Shown here: positions 51,246-60,600 of the stretch, piece by piece
Layout: each line of letters begins with the position of its first letter
How positions within the stretch are numbered: position 1 is the stretch's first letter
Assembly: GCA_910579205.1 (NCBI GenBank)
Contig: CAJTTD010000003.1
Location: forward strand, 146,992-210,991
Source of the DNA: an uncultured Christensenella sp.
Lineage (GTDB): Bacteria; Bacillota; Clostridia; Christensenellales; Pumilibacteraceae
DNA length: 64,000 nucleotides
Direction: 5' to 3'
Program-made: the position numbers and the translations under genes
Notes under the pieces: generated by a model
Told to the model about the DNA's origin: nothing
The model's database searches: none
What the model saw: only the letters and a program-made list of their open reading frames with translations

Positions 51246-52157
51246 CTATGCGTTTCCGCCGTTTATTGTTATTTCGTCGGCAACGTCGATTAAACCGTCC
51301 GCCGCCATAGTTGCAAGCGCAACGCCGTTTTTGGTTACGGTCGTGCCTTGTTTTGAGCCGATTTGCGCAGCGAGTGCAGCGATTTCGGCGGTCATTTGCG
51401 TGTGTTGTTGGTTTACAACGTCAACCGTATTTTCGGCAGTTGATTTTGCCTCGCTTGCGACCGACACCGCATTGTTTGCCGTCGTAACCGCTCCCGCCGC
51501 CTTGCCGTTTGCGTCGTTCGCCGTATTGACGGCGTTACCCGCAGTTGTTACAGCCGAGTCGGCTTTTGAGTTTGCGTCGTTTGCTATCGAAAGAGCCTCG
51601 GTTTTTGCCGAGTTAGCCGCCGCAAGAGCCTCGTTTGTCGTTTGCAATATTTCGGTAATTTGCGCTTGTACTCGGGCATAATCGTCAACGGGTTTGATAA
51701 GTTTTTTTAAGTTCACAATCGCGCCGTTTTTGATTTCAAAAGAATAGAGCGGCAACTCGTATACTTTGTTCTCGTTGTCCGCAATTGCCGCGTAAACGTT
51801 GTCTTTTTGCAGCGCGATTTCGCTAAATGCTGTGTTGACGTATGTTTTGAGCGTGCAGTTACCCGCGTCCGAGGGGTGGTATGTTTCGATACGCGCCACG
51901 ACGTAGCCGACAAAATTGTTAAAAATTTGCGGCGTTACCGTTTCTGTCGATGTTATCTCGTTCATACGTCCTTGTATGACAAACGCGCCCGTGCCGACTT
52001 GTATTTGATTGCCGACGACGGTTGCGGCGAGTTCCGAGCCGTACCCCGTGTAATAGCCGTTTGCGTTGTTTTGGTCGATAAAGCGGCTTTTGATTTCCAA
52101 TGCGTACAAGTGCGCGTCAAAGTTGAAAACGCCTTGATATGTAACGGGTCTAATCAA
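51246..52157 (-). CDS. baseplate/tail fibre protein with Ala-rich coiled coil
   Basis: 303 residues. The first 165 residues form a beta-rich domain (MIRPVTYQGVFNFDAHLYAL, then QVGTGAFVIQGRMNEI) of the kind seen in upper baseplate proteins of siphophages. They are followed by a long Ala/Asn/Thr coiled coil of imperfect repeats (ANDANSKADSAVTTAGNAVN) and a short C-terminal cap (GTTVTKNGVALATMAADGLI). The start is TTG, 8 bases after AGGAGG. It lies directly upstream of the DGR fibre gene and may form its stalk. Confidence 0.75.
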   Translation of the reverse strand: MIRPVTYQGVFNFDAHLYALEIKSRFIDQNNANGYYTGYGSELAATVVGNQIQVGTGAFVIQGRMNEITSTETVTPQIFNNFVGYVVARIETYHPSDAGNCTLKTYVNTAFSEIALQKDNVYAAIADNENKVYELPLYSFEIKNGAIVNLKKLIKPVDDYARVQAQITEILQTTNEALAAANSAKTEALSIANDANSKADSAVTTAGNAVNTANDANGKAAGAVTTANNAVSVASEAKSTAENTVDVVNQQHTQMTAEIAALAAQIGSKQGTTVTKNGVALATMAADGLIDVADEITINGGNA

Positions 52158-52169
52158 TGTTGTTGCCTC

Positions 52170-53348
52170 CTAATTTTTTATTACCTCGGTCAATAGTATT
52201 TTCTTAAAGCCGAGTTTGATTTTTACGTTTTTGCCGTTCGCGTCGAGCGTCGTTATTTTTTCGCTAATCGGCAGCGTTTTGTAAAGTCGCCCTTCGTAGT
52301 AGAGCCGTACCTTCGTGTAAAGCGCGTACAAACCAAAGTCTATCGGATCAATAGTCAAATTGTTGTCGATAATGATGTTGTCGACGTAGCGGCTGTTCGC
52401 GAGTTCGTATACCGCGTCAAATTGCGCGTCGGATAAATACTCTTTTTCGTACCACTTTGTTTTGACGGGGTAAATACGCCCGTTAATTGCGCCCGCCGCA
52501 TTTGATTGCACAATGTCGTTGTCAACGGTTCGATAGTAGTATATCGTCGCCAACGTCGACGGTCGCGGTTGATGTTTCGGCTCGTATACGGGCGTGCCGT
52601 CGCTATTAAACACGGGGTTGCCGCTGCTGTCGACCTTTTGCACGTTTGTGTAAATGATGTTGCCGTTGCCGTCCGTAGCGGGCGTTGTGGTGTCGTATTT
52701 TATCGTTGCAACCGTCTTATTTGTCGCCGCCGATGTAGTTGTCAACTCGTATATAAAGTCGGTCAAATCAACGTCTATGACGCTTGTGTTTTTTACAAAC
52801 TCGAAAATGATTTTACCCGCAACGACATCGTATCTTGACTCAATGTTGTACTCGTAATATTTGAGATATGCCTTCAAAAACTTGTACGCGTTCGTGATAA
52901 CGTATTGCCCTTGATACGAGCCGTACGTTGTTGTCGTGTCGGTGTTGTCCGTCGGGATAATAACCTCGACGGGTATTTTGCAAACCGTCGCGTCGGTACT
53001 ATCAAATACCGCTTGTTTGACGGTGGTAAACAACGCCGACAACTTGCCGTTAAAACTGCCGTCGGCGGTAAAGTCGAGTATTATTTCGGTGTCCCAAAGC
53101 GTTTTGAAGTCCAACCCCTTGATTGTGCGCTTTCGACCGTCCGCCTTGATGTTGTCGACAAGACAAGCATACTCGGAGTTGCCGTAGTCGTCGCACACAA
53201 CGGCAACCGTTGCGTCGTTTATGTCGTCCACGCAAACGCCGTCGCCGCTAAACGTATCGGGGTCGTAGACGCGCTGCGTTAGGTCATACGACACGTTGTC
53301 GACGTTTGATATATGCGTTTTGTTTTCGTCGTAAATCGCTATATACAT
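52170..53348 (-). CDS. Tal-like tail-associated protein (gp27-like baseplate hub)
   Basis: 392 residues. By position (after Dit, before fibres) and by its N-terminal beta-rich region (MYIAIYDENKTHISNVDNVS, NSEYACLVDNIKADGRKRTI) it corresponds to the hub proteins of siphophage tails known as Tal or prophage endopeptidase tail protein. At 392 residues it is short and has no visible peptidase or lysozyme domain. GGAGGCGG precedes the ATG. Confidence 0.7.
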   Translation of the reverse strand: MYIAIYDENKTHISNVDNVSYDLTQRVYDPDTFSGDGVCVDDINDATVAVVCDDYGNSEYACLVDNIKADGRKRTIKGLDFKTLWDTEIILDFTADGSFNGKLSALFTTVKQAVFDSTDATVCKIPVEVIIPTDNTDTTTTYGSYQGQYVITNAYKFLKAYLKYYEYNIESRYDVVAGKIIFEFVKNTSVIDVDLTDFIYELTTTSAATNKTVATIKYDTTTPATDGNGNIIYTNVQKVDSSGNPVFNSDGTPVYEPKHQPRPSTLATIYYYRTVDNDIVQSNAAGAINGRIYPVKTKWYEKEYLSDAQFDAVYELANSRYVDNIIIDNNLTIDPIDFGLYALYTKVRLYYEGRLYKTLPISEKITTLDANGKNVKIKLGFKKILLTEVIKN

Positions 53349-53359
53349 CGCCGCCTCCG

Positions 53360-54211
53360 TTAATCGAGCAAAAAGCGTTTAATCGCAAACGCAATTTGCC
53401 CCGCGTCGTCTTGCGTCATATCCGAGCCGATGTAATAGTCGCCTTGCGGTAAGTATAAAAACGACTGCTTTGTTTTGTCGGTTAAGCCGTAGCCGTTCGA
53501 CACCGTATCGTTTTGCGACACGGTTATTTTTTTCGTGTTCGGCTCTATCAATATCACGCGCCCGTCGACGTTGTTTGTCGATAGTTTTATTTCGGCGACG
53601 ATTTTGTCGTCCAACGTGGCGATGTAAATGCGGATATTGTCCGCAATTTGCCCCGAGATAGTTATTGTTATCGGCGCAGCGATGTGGAAGGGGTTTGACA
53701 CATATTGCTTTTTGTTAAATACCCGCCCGAAAAACCCGAAAGGAAAGCCGAGCGGAAAGCGTGTTGCGTCCGCCGCCGTATTCTTTAATGCGAAAGAGTC
53801 CTCGACGCGCTCGTACCAATAGGTTTGACGCTCAAATGTAAACGTTTCGCAAAAGACACCTTCCTCGTTTGGTTCGCTTTTTGTCGCCGATTTGAAAACG
53901 ACATCGCAATACTTGTCGGTTACGCCGTCTTGATACTCAAACAAAAACTCGGTTGTGCCGCACTCCGCCAAAAAAAGCATAAGTCCTTTGTAATTTGCAT
54001 AACCCTCCGATCCGTCGGCATTAAAGTAAATTTTTAGCACGATAGGCTCAAAACTCGGGGTAACGTTTACGAGGTGCTTGCCTTTGTCGCTGTCTTTGTA
54101 GGCGGTGGCAAAAGAGTTGCCGAGTCCCGTCGGCTCGGCAGCGAGCGCGGATTCCGTGTTCAAATCAAAAGACTTTGATTTGCTGTATGTGTGCAAAAAA
54201 AACTTTCTCAT
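53360..54211 (-). CDS. distal tail protein (Dit)
   Basis: 283 residues in the Dit position between the tape measure and Tal-like genes. The first half (MLFLAECGTTEFLFEYQDGV, FCETFTFERQTYWYERVEDS) and the galectin-like second half (NPFHIAAPITITISGQIADN) fit siphophage distal tail proteins, which form the hexameric base of the tail. The ribosome site GGAGG is inside the end of the tape-measure gene. Confidence 0.8.
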   Translation of the reverse strand: MRKFFLHTYSKSKSFDLNTESALAAEPTGLGNSFATAYKDSDKGKHLVNVTPSFEPIVLKIYFNADGSEGYANYKGLMLFLAECGTTEFLFEYQDGVTDKYCDVVFKSATKSEPNEEGVFCETFTFERQTYWYERVEDSFALKNTAADATRFPLGFPFGFFGRVFNKKQYVSNPFHIAAPITITISGQIADNIRIYIATLDDKIVAEIKLSTNNVDGRVILIEPNTKKITVSQNDTVSNGYGLTDKTKQSFLYLPQGDYYIGSDMTQDDAGQIAFAIKRFLLD

Positions 54212-54212
54212 A

Positions 54213-56375
54213 TCACATAGCCTCCGCGAGTTTGATGTTGATTTCTTTTACAAGTGCGTCGGTATCAACCTCCGACGCGTAGTTTTGTATCGTAACTTGT
54301 ATATTTTGCGTCTTGTTGTTGGTGCTATAATCATTGTTGTAAACGTCGCCCGTCGTGCCTCCCGCGCCGATTTTGTCGTACGTTTGGTCGCCGCTGTCGG
54401 TCGGTGTTTCGGGCGGTGTGGAGTCGATAATCGCGTTTACATCGTCCATATCCTCGATGTCGCTTGTATCGATACGCAACTTTACCTCGGCAATACGGTC
54501 GATATGTACACCGAGCCAACCGAGAGCCTTGTTTACGCCGTCGATAAGTCCGTTTATTATGCCGATAACAAAGTTGATTGCGTCCTCGATAAAGCCTAAA
54601 ACAAAGTTAATTACCTTTACGACACCGCCGAAAATTTTGTTGACGACGTTGCCGAAAATTTGAAAGAGGGGCGAAAGCCAACCGAGCAACGTACCTAACA
54701 TTTGCAACGGCACTTTTAACGCCGTCAATACGAGTTTCAACGGTATTAGCGCGACTTGCAAAAGCGGCTGCAAGATACCAAACAACGCTTGTATCGCTAT
54801 TTGTATCGGGGTCAATATCATATCGACAACAACCATAAGCATATCGAGCAGCGGCGTTATTATATCAAATATCGCTTGTATGATTTCGACAACGGGTTGC
54901 AGTGCAGCGGATACAACATTGATTGCTACCGCAAGCACGCCGCCGATAAGGTCGATTATCGGTTGTAATATCGACATCAAAAGGTCTAACACTTGCATTA
55001 CCGCGTCGACCGCGGGCATAAGTGCTTGCCCGAGCGTTTCGACAAGTTGATTTATCGCCTCGCGGAAAGCCTCACAATGATTGTATAAGAGCAAGAGTAT
55101 TGCCGCGACCGCCGCTATAATCAAAATAATCGGGTGCGCCTCTAACGCCGACAACGCCGAGCCGAGTTGCGGCAGCACTTTTATTACGCTGCCGATAGTC
55201 GATACAAGTTTGCCGATACCCATTGTTAAGGGGGCAAGGGCAGCGACGACAAGTAACGCCTTCAGCGCAAATTCTTGTTGCCCGAGTGATAAGTTATTAA
55301 ACCACTCGGCGAGCCGCTGCAAGCGCGGTACAAGGTTGTTTTGTATGCTGTCGGCAAGTGCTTTTATAAGCGGCGCAAGCGACGCGCCGATTTGTATTGC
55401 AACGTTTTTTAACGCCTCTTTAAGCAAAAACAACGTGTCGTCGAGTGTAGCAAGGGCGGCAACTTGTTCGTTTGATAGCGGCGCGATTGTAGCAAATTCG
55501 GATTTGAATTGATTTATTGCGTCAGTACCCGCGTTAAGATACGGCAACATTTGATTTGCAATTTTGTCGCCAAATATCTCGTTAGCGTAAGCCGCTTGCA
55601 ACGTCTTGTCTTGCATACCCGACAACGCGTCGATTATGCCGTCAAACATCGCCTCTTTGTCGTCAAAATTATCGATGTTGAGTCCGAGCGACTGCAAGGC
55701 TTGCGACGCGGCGTTTACCGTTCCCGTCGACAAGTCCAAAATCGCCGCCCGCGCTTTAATGAGTGCTTTTTCAAACACGCCCCACTCAACGCCCGCTTGC
55801 GCCGTAACGTAACGATACTCTTGCACTTTTTCGGCGGATATGCCGAGCCGCAAAGCCAAGTCGTCCAACTCCGCGCCCGTGCTTGCCGCTTTTACGCCCA
55901 TTGTGCCGAGTGCAGTAACCGCGCCCGTCGCAAGTGCCGAAAACGGCGCAAGTGCTTTGCCCGCCGTTTGTATTTTGTCGCCGACATCGGTAAATTGCTT
56001 TGCGAGGTGGTCGACTTTTATTTGATTGATTTGCTCTAATTGCTTTTGTAGCTGCTGTCCTTGTAATTCGGCTTTGTGCAGTTCGTTTTGCAACTTTTGA
56101 TACTCGGCGGTGTTTACATCGCCGCGTTGTTCGAGGTATTGCAAGCGGTCGCGCAACTTGTCAGCCATTTCCGCCGTTTTGTCGATTGCCTTTTGAGCGG
56201 TGCGCTGCGCCTCCTCAAACTTTTTCTCGTTAAATTCGAGTTGTAGGCTTTTTTGCAAAGTGGTAAGGTCGGTTTGCGCCGCCTTTGCAGCCGTGCGCAC
56301 GTCCTTCATTGTCTTGTTAAACTTTGTCGCGTCCGCGCTTATTTCCACTTTTAAGCCGCGTATGTTATCGGGCAA
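54213..56375 (-). CDS. tail tape measure protein
   Basis: 720 residues. Long N-terminal coiled coils (FEEAQRTAQKAIDKTAEMAD, TAEYQKLQNELHKAELQGQQ) are followed by the TMP hydrophobic segments (ALAPFSALATGAVTALGTMG, VVALAPLTMGIGKLVSTIG) and a very hydrophobic central-to-C-terminal part. It sets tail length and is ejected at infection. I prefer TTG at 56375, 8 bases after AAGGAGG, over the GTG at 56384 that touches the ribosome site. It overlaps the end of the GT-like chaperone frame. Confidence 0.9.
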   Translation of the reverse strand: MPDNIRGLKVEISADATKFNKTMKDVRTAAKAAQTDLTTLQKSLQLEFNEKKFEEAQRTAQKAIDKTAEMADKLRDRLQYLEQRGDVNTAEYQKLQNELHKAELQGQQLQKQLEQINQIKVDHLAKQFTDVGDKIQTAGKALAPFSALATGAVTALGTMGVKAASTGAELDDLALRLGISAEKVQEYRYVTAQAGVEWGVFEKALIKARAAILDLSTGTVNAASQALQSLGLNIDNFDDKEAMFDGIIDALSGMQDKTLQAAYANEIFGDKIANQMLPYLNAGTDAINQFKSEFATIAPLSNEQVAALATLDDTLFLLKEALKNVAIQIGASLAPLIKALADSIQNNLVPRLQRLAEWFNNLSLGQQEFALKALLVVAALAPLTMGIGKLVSTIGSVIKVLPQLGSALSALEAHPIILIIAAVAAILLLLYNHCEAFREAINQLVETLGQALMPAVDAVMQVLDLLMSILQPIIDLIGGVLAVAINVVSAALQPVVEIIQAIFDIITPLLDMLMVVVDMILTPIQIAIQALFGILQPLLQVALIPLKLVLTALKVPLQMLGTLLGWLSPLFQIFGNVVNKIFGGVVKVINFVLGFIEDAINFVIGIINGLIDGVNKALGWLGVHIDRIAEVKLRIDTSDIEDMDDVNAIIDSTPPETPTDSGDQTYDKIGAGGTTGDVYNNDYSTNNKTQNIQVTIQNYASEVDTDALVKEINIKLAEAM

Positions 56376-56682
56376 GGCTGCCACCTCCTTGTAAAAATTT
56401 TACCGCCTCTGCGCCCGATATATCGCGCACATCGGTGTTTGAATTTGCCGCCCGTGCTTGCCGCTCGCGTTTTAATGCCGTTTTTATGTTGGCGATGTCG
56501 AGCGATAGTATGAGGACGTACAAATCGGTATAGTGTAGGCGTTGGATCATACAATCTTGTATTTTCAACTCAACGCATTTTTGCATTATTGTTATGACAC
56601 GCGGCGGCACAATCGAGTTTTTGTTGCGGTTGCCGTTCGGGTAAACCTTGTCGTACAACCGCAACAACTCCCGACTGTGCAT
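56365..56682 (-). CDS. tail assembly chaperone, second frame (T part of G/GT pair)
   Basis: 105 residues (MHSRELLRLYDKVYPNGNRN...). Its frame begins where the first chaperone ends and is -1 to it. It can be made alone from the ATG at 56682 but has no ribosome site there, so it is most likely translated as a fusion after -1 slippage at AAAAAAC (56694-56688), as with G-T of lambda-like phages. The fusion recruits the tail tube protein to the tape measure. Confidence 0.85.
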   Translation of the reverse strand: MHSRELLRLYDKVYPNGNRNKNSIVPPRVITIMQKCVELKIQDCMIQRLHYTDLYVLILSLDIANIKTALKRERQARAANSNTDVRDISGAEAVKFLQGGGSLAR

Positions 56683-57074
56683 TAAAAGTTTTTTGATGTC
56701 GCCACGCTGCTGTTTAATACAAGATTGAAAATATACTCGATTTTGTCAGTAAGCCGTTTGAGATACTCGCCGTCGGCGAGGTCAAAGAGTTGGCAAAACG
56801 ACTTAAAGTCCGCAATCTCGTCGCTTTCGATAAAGCAAAATATTGCTTTGAGGTTTGACAAGATGTGCGCTTTGTCAATCAACTTGTCGGTTTGCACGCG
56901 CTCGATGTACGCAAAAAGCGTTTCGTGCGCGGCTTGCGCGGGGAAGTTTGCCTCCCAACGTTGCTCGGCAAATATGGACGTGTCGACCGCGACATCGATA
57001 TCGCGGGCGGTCGTCGTTATTTTGCCGTTGCCGTCGTCGGTTTTGACTTGTACGGGCAATTTTGTTTTAACCAT
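56682..57074 (-). CDS. tail assembly chaperone (G-like)
   Basis: 130 residues (MVKTKLPVQVKTDDGNGKIT, ETLFAYIERVQTDKLIDKAH), lying between the major tail protein and the tape measure as expected. The last codons are TCA AAA AAC TTT TAA, where A-AAA-AAC in the zero frame is an ideal -1 frameshift heptamer. GGGGGTG precedes the ATG. Confidence 0.85.
   Translation of the reverse strand: MVKTKLPVQVKTDDGNGKITTTARDIDVAVDTSIFAEQRWEANFPAQAAHETLFAYIERVQTDKLIDKAHILSNLKAIFCFIESDEIADFKSFCQLFDLADGEYLKRLTDKIEYIFNLVLNSSVATSKNF
56688..56694 (-). other. programmed -1 frameshift site AAAAAAC
   Basis: X-XXY-YYZ heptamer A-AAA-AAC in the correct zero frame, two codons before the stop of the first tail chaperone. 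After slippage the reading continues CTT TTA ATG CAC AGT into the second chaperone frame without a stop. Confidence 0.88.
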
Positions 57075-57075
57075 A

Positions 57076-57726
57076 TTACACCCCCGTATCCGTAGCGGTT
57101 TCGTCCGTTACAGGCATTACAACCGCGCCGCCGAAGGTTTCAAAGCCCTCGTCGTCGGGAGTTGCGGTTAATTGCCATACCATAACGTCGCGTCCCGTTT
57201 TCGGGTCTTTTACAACCGCGCCCGACGCGTCTTTTAACTCCGTCCCCGCGATTTCGAGCGCGGTGTCGAAAGTCGACTCGTTGATGTCGTCCGTGTTTTG
57301 GTCGAAAGACTCCGACGGCGCGGTCGACGACGTTACTCCATATACCCACGTTTTTGCAAGCGGCATATCGTTGTTTTCGTCGAGTCCGCACGTTTCAAAG
57401 TAGAGGGCAAAGACGGGGAGTTTTTGCTGCTTAATGCTTGCTATGCCTTTTTTAAGCAGCATTTTGCGCCCCATATCGACCTCGAAGTCGTCGTTGATGT
57501 TGTTTGTCGACAACGTACTCGTTTTGCCTTTGTCGTTGATTATGGACGCGATACGCTTGCCGTCGCCGAAAATCTTTTTTACGCTGCTGTCGGGTTCGAG
57601 CGCAATTTTTGTTGCCGTTCCGTACGATTTCGGCGTGCCGTATTTTCCGTCAACCAACATCGCCCACTTTACGCCTTGTACGTTAAAACGCACGAGGGTC
57701 TTTTTTCTTGTTTTGCTATCGGGCAT
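57076..57726 (-). CDS. major tail (tube) protein
   Basis: 216 residues, beta-rich (VKWAMLVDGKYGTPKSYGTA, KGIASIKQQKLPVFALYFET), in the tail tube position before the chaperones. GGAGG precedes the ATG. There is no added Ig-like domain; the C-terminus is acidic. Confidence 0.85.
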   Translation of the reverse strand: MPDSKTRKKTLVRFNVQGVKWAMLVDGKYGTPKSYGTATKIALEPDSSVKKIFGDGKRIASIINDKGKTSTLSTNNINDDFEVDMGRKMLLKKGIASIKQQKLPVFALYFETCGLDENNDMPLAKTWVYGVTSSTAPSESFDQNTDDINESTFDTALEIAGTELKDASGAVVKDPKTGRDVMVWQLTATPDDEGFETFGGAVVMPVTDETATDTGV

Positions 57727-57728
57727 TT

Positions 57729-58160
57729 TTAATTACCTCCGTTTTCAATTGATTTTTTTATTGCCGCGAAAATTTGAGGCTCGGCTGCGTCGAAAGCACG
57801 ACGTATAAAACCGTAATGTTTCGATTTTTCGCCATACTCTAACACGTTTGAAAGCGGCACGCCTTCCCGAGCCTCGCCCTTGCCGCCGCCTTTCTTTTTT
57901 CGATGTACTTTGCCTTTTGCAATACGCGTATTGCCGACGTATCGCACGTTTTTGTACTTTGTTTGAATAACCCACGATTGCGCCATTTCGCCCGTGTCTT
58001 TCGGCGTGGCGGACTCAACCGCGGACTTAAATACCTCCGCGCCCGCTTGTACCGCATTTTGCCGCGCCTCAAATGAGGCGTGCGCAAATTCGTCTAATAT
58101 TTCGCCGAGTGCGTCGGGGAGTTGGTCGATATCGTATTTTTGCGTTGTAATGTTAGCCAC
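57729..58160 (-). CDS. HK97 gp10-like neck/tail completion protein
   Basis: 143 residues. The HK97-gp10 pattern is visible: SFEARQNAVQAGAEVFKSAV, ATPKDTGEMAQSW, KNVRYVGNT and LEYGEKSKHYGFIRRAFDAA. Start is GTG with GGAGGCGG upstream, overlapping the previous gene by 8 bases. Confidence 0.85.
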   Translation of the reverse strand: MANITTQKYDIDQLPDALGEILDEFAHASFEARQNAVQAGAEVFKSAVESATPKDTGEMAQSWVIQTKYKNVRYVGNTRIAKGKVHRKKKGGGKGEAREGVPLSNVLEYGEKSKHYGFIRRAFDAAEPQIFAAIKKSIENGGN

Positions 58161-58566
58161 GATTTACCGCCTCCAAGTACAAAAACTCGACGTTGATACC
58201 GCGATACGGGTTATCAATGTCGGCAATATCGCTCTCGGCGTTTTTGAGCCGAAAATGCTTGTCGGCAGCAAACGCTTTGATAACATCTTTTACGCGCTCG
58301 ACGACGACATTGTATTGCGCGTCGTCCTTGTCGTAATTGTAGTAGTAGTTTACGTCGATGTATCGGCGGCACGCGTGCGCTTTGCCGTCGCCGTACAAGC
58401 CGTCGTTGCTCGATACAATACGAAAAACAACATACTCGTTGCCGTTGATTTCGACATCGAGTCCCTTGATAGCGTCGGTTTTAACGCGGCGTATATGGTG
58501 TGATAAAACGCCGTATTGCAGCAGCGTGTTATCCAAGATTTTTTGCGCGATACTTTTTAGCGACAT
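58153..58566 (-). CDS. tail terminator/completion-like protein
   Basis: 137 residues in the connector region. It has SLKSIAQKILDNTLLQYGVL at the start and YIDVNYYYNYDKDDAQYNVV in the middle, a layout like the small tail-terminator proteins of siphophages. Family assignment is by position and length only. GAGG precedes the ATG. Confidence 0.6.
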   Translation of the reverse strand: MSLKSIAQKILDNTLLQYGVLSHHIRRVKTDAIKGLDVEINGNEYVVFRIVSSNDGLYGDGKAHACRRYIDVNYYYNYDKDDAQYNVVVERVKDVIKAFAADKHFRLKNAESDIADIDNPYRGINVEFLYLEAVNRG

Positions 58567-58983
58567 TTACTTTACCTCGTAATGCTTGACGTTAAACTCC
58601 AACATTTTGTTGCTTTCGGCGTAATTATCGGGCGACGACGCAAGTACAAAACAATGTGCCGCGTCCGTTATGCCGTTTTTGTAGATTTTTACCATACCGT
58701 TTTGCAACGCGTCGTACACGGTTTGCACAAATGTCATACGGATTCTCGCGGTTTGCGACGTTCCGTCGGCTTGTTGCTGTATTGCCACCGTGCCGTAAGA
58801 GTTGAGCCACTCGCAGTAAAAACAATCGGTCTTGATTTCTTTGCCCGTGTCCGCGTCCTTGCCGATAGTGGACGTTATAAAGTCCCAATCGGTGGTATTG
58901 CCAACGCCCGCGACATAGACGCTTTTTTGTACGGCAAATTTTATTAAAGTGCGTCGTTTTTTCGGTCGTTGTTGCTCACTCAT
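58567..58983 (-). CDS. head closure/head-tail adaptor-like protein
   Basis: 138 residues, beta-rich with a Lys/Arg-rich start (SEQQRPKKRRTLIKFAVQKS). It holds the head-closure position between the gp6-like connector and the later neck genes. It overlaps the connector stop by 4 bases, with GGAGG upstream. Confidence 0.6.
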   Translation of the reverse strand: MSEQQRPKKRRTLIKFAVQKSVYVAGVGNTTDWDFITSTIGKDADTGKEIKTDCFYCEWLNSYGTVAIQQQADGTSQTARIRMTFVQTVYDALQNGMVKIYKNGITDAAHCFVLASSPDNYAESNKMLEFNVKHYEVK

Positions 58984-59246
58984 TTTTTACGCCTCCGCAA
59001 TTGCGATATAAGCGATACGATTAAACCCTCTTTTTTGACGATAGAGTTTTCGTCGCCGCGGTCGCGGCAATCTGCCCAAATGCTTTTTATCACATAAGCA
59101 GTTGCCGACGACGTTGCCTCTTTCGCAACGCCGCAATCTTGCATAAATTCGACCGCCTCGGCGACGTAACCCTCAAACTCTTTGCGTTTATTCGGGTCGG
59201 AGTCGCAGTACCCTAATTTGTATAGTATTTTGTCGATTTCGTCCAT
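58980..59246 (-). CDS. gp6-like head-tail connector protein
   Basis: 88 helical residues (MDEIDKILYKLGYCDSDPNK, ENSIVKKEGLIVSLISQLRR) directly after the capsid gene, the length and place of HK97 gp6-like connectors that bind the portal. GGAGG precedes the ATG. Confidence 0.75.
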   Translation of the reverse strand: MDEIDKILYKLGYCDSDPNKRKEFEGYVAEAVEFMQDCGVAKEATSSATAYVIKSIWADCRDRGDENSIVKKEGLIVSLISQLRRRKK

Positions 59247-59313
59247 AAATACCTCCGTTGTCGATTACCGATTTGTATTGACTCGCCCCGACCCGCACGC
59301 AAATTACCGACTG

Positions 59314-60600
59314 TTAGCCGTTGCCGCCGCCGCTGCTCGTCGAGGTTGCTTTCTTGTTGTAATAAAACTTTTTAGGCGCAGCCTTGCCCGCAACCATAAG
59401 GTGGGCGGTGTATTCTATTACGCGGCGTTTGCCTTGCAGTTCGGCGTATATTTCGGTCGGCTTTGTCATATTGAGTATGTAGTTTTTCGCGTTGCCGATA
59501 ACAAAGTCGCCGTCGTGCAAACTCTCGTCAACCTCAACGGGGATTGTCGCAATAGACGATATGCCCGTGTTGTTGTAAATCGGGAAAATGTAGCGACCGT
59601 TGCTGTCTTTCTCGAAGGTCATTTCGAGCGACATAGAGCGCGAGATGTAGACTTTTGCGCCGCGTCTTGCACGCCTCGACAACGAGAGGAGTCCCGCCTT
59701 GATTGCGTCAGCCTCTTTGCCCGCAGCATACGCCGTACCCGCGGTTGCGCCAACCGTAACGCCCTCGATACGATTGTTTGTACCCGTACCGTAAAATACC
59801 TCGTCGGATAACAACAAGTTCATTTCGTTGGCAAGGTCTGCAAGCAAGTAGTCCGTAAACTCCTCGTCGGTCATCGCAAGCAGTTCCATTGTTACCTCTA
59901 TCGTTAAGGGGTAATTGCCTTGTGCGAGCGTAAGGTTGCCCCACTTGATAGAGCGGTCGTCCGCGTCTTTGCCCTCGGCTTTCGATTTCGACGATCCGTT
60001 GCTCGACTCGATAACGTACGGGAAAACAACCGCGCCTTTGATGTGCTGCAATTTCACATCGCGGAGGAAGGGACTGTCGGGCGCGTCGGTTTCCAAAAGG
60101 TCGTACAAAACGGTACGGGGGATAAATACGCCGCCGTTGTTTACGCCGTCCGCGTCCGCCGAAGGCGCAACATAGGTGTTGCTCGTGGTAGTCAAAGCCA
60201 CGCCGAGCGCACGTTTTTCGCCCGCGGAAAGATTGACGGGGGTGTTGAGCAAGTTTGCCCGCACTTGTTTGCCGAAAGCGATTTTTGCGGTACGCAATTC
60301 TGCTGCGTCGGTCGCTGCCGTTTCGCGCTGTTCGTCTGCCGTATCAAACAATACGACTTTGTTTTTACTGCCCGCGGGTGGCGTTGTTTCGCCGTTTGCA
60401 ACGGGGGCAGGACGCGCCGCACGCTCCTCGGTGGCTGCTTGTTCGTCCGCCGCGTTGTCGCGTTCCTCCGCCTCGATTTCGGCGATTTTGAGCGCGTTTC
60501 TTTTGAGTTCGGTTTCGATTTCGGCGAGGCGTTTTTCGTCCGCGTTATCGATTTCGGCAATCAATGCCTTTCTTTGTTCGACAAGTTCTTTCTTTGTCAT
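59314..60600 (-). CDS. HK97-fold major capsid protein with N-terminal scaffold
   Basis: 428 residues. The first 110 residues are a charged coiled coil (MTKKELVEQRKALIAEIDNA) acting as delta-domain scaffold. This is followed by an Ala/Pro linker and the capsid domain: GVFIPRTVLYDLLETDAPDS, LTIEVTMELLAMTDEEFTDY, EVFYGTGTNNRIEGVTVGAT. The cleavage site by the neighbouring protease would be near residues 110-150. It overlaps the protease gene by 4 bases. Confidence 0.93.
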   Translation of the reverse strand: MTKKELVEQRKALIAEIDNADEKRLAEIETELKRNALKIAEIEAEERDNAADEQAATEERAARPAPVANGETTPPAGSKNKVVLFDTADEQRETAATDAAELRTAKIAFGKQVRANLLNTPVNLSAGEKRALGVALTTTSNTYVAPSADADGVNNGGVFIPRTVLYDLLETDAPDSPFLRDVKLQHIKGAVVFPYVIESSNGSSKSKAEGKDADDRSIKWGNLTLAQGNYPLTIEVTMELLAMTDEEFTDYLLADLANEMNLLLSDEVFYGTGTNNRIEGVTVGATAGTAYAAGKEADAIKAGLLSLSRRARRGAKVYISRSMSLEMTFEKDSNGRYIFPIYNNTGISSIATIPVEVDESLHDGDFVIGNAKNYILNMTKPTEIYAELQGKRRVIEYTAHLMVAGKAAPKKFYYNKKATSTSSGGGNG

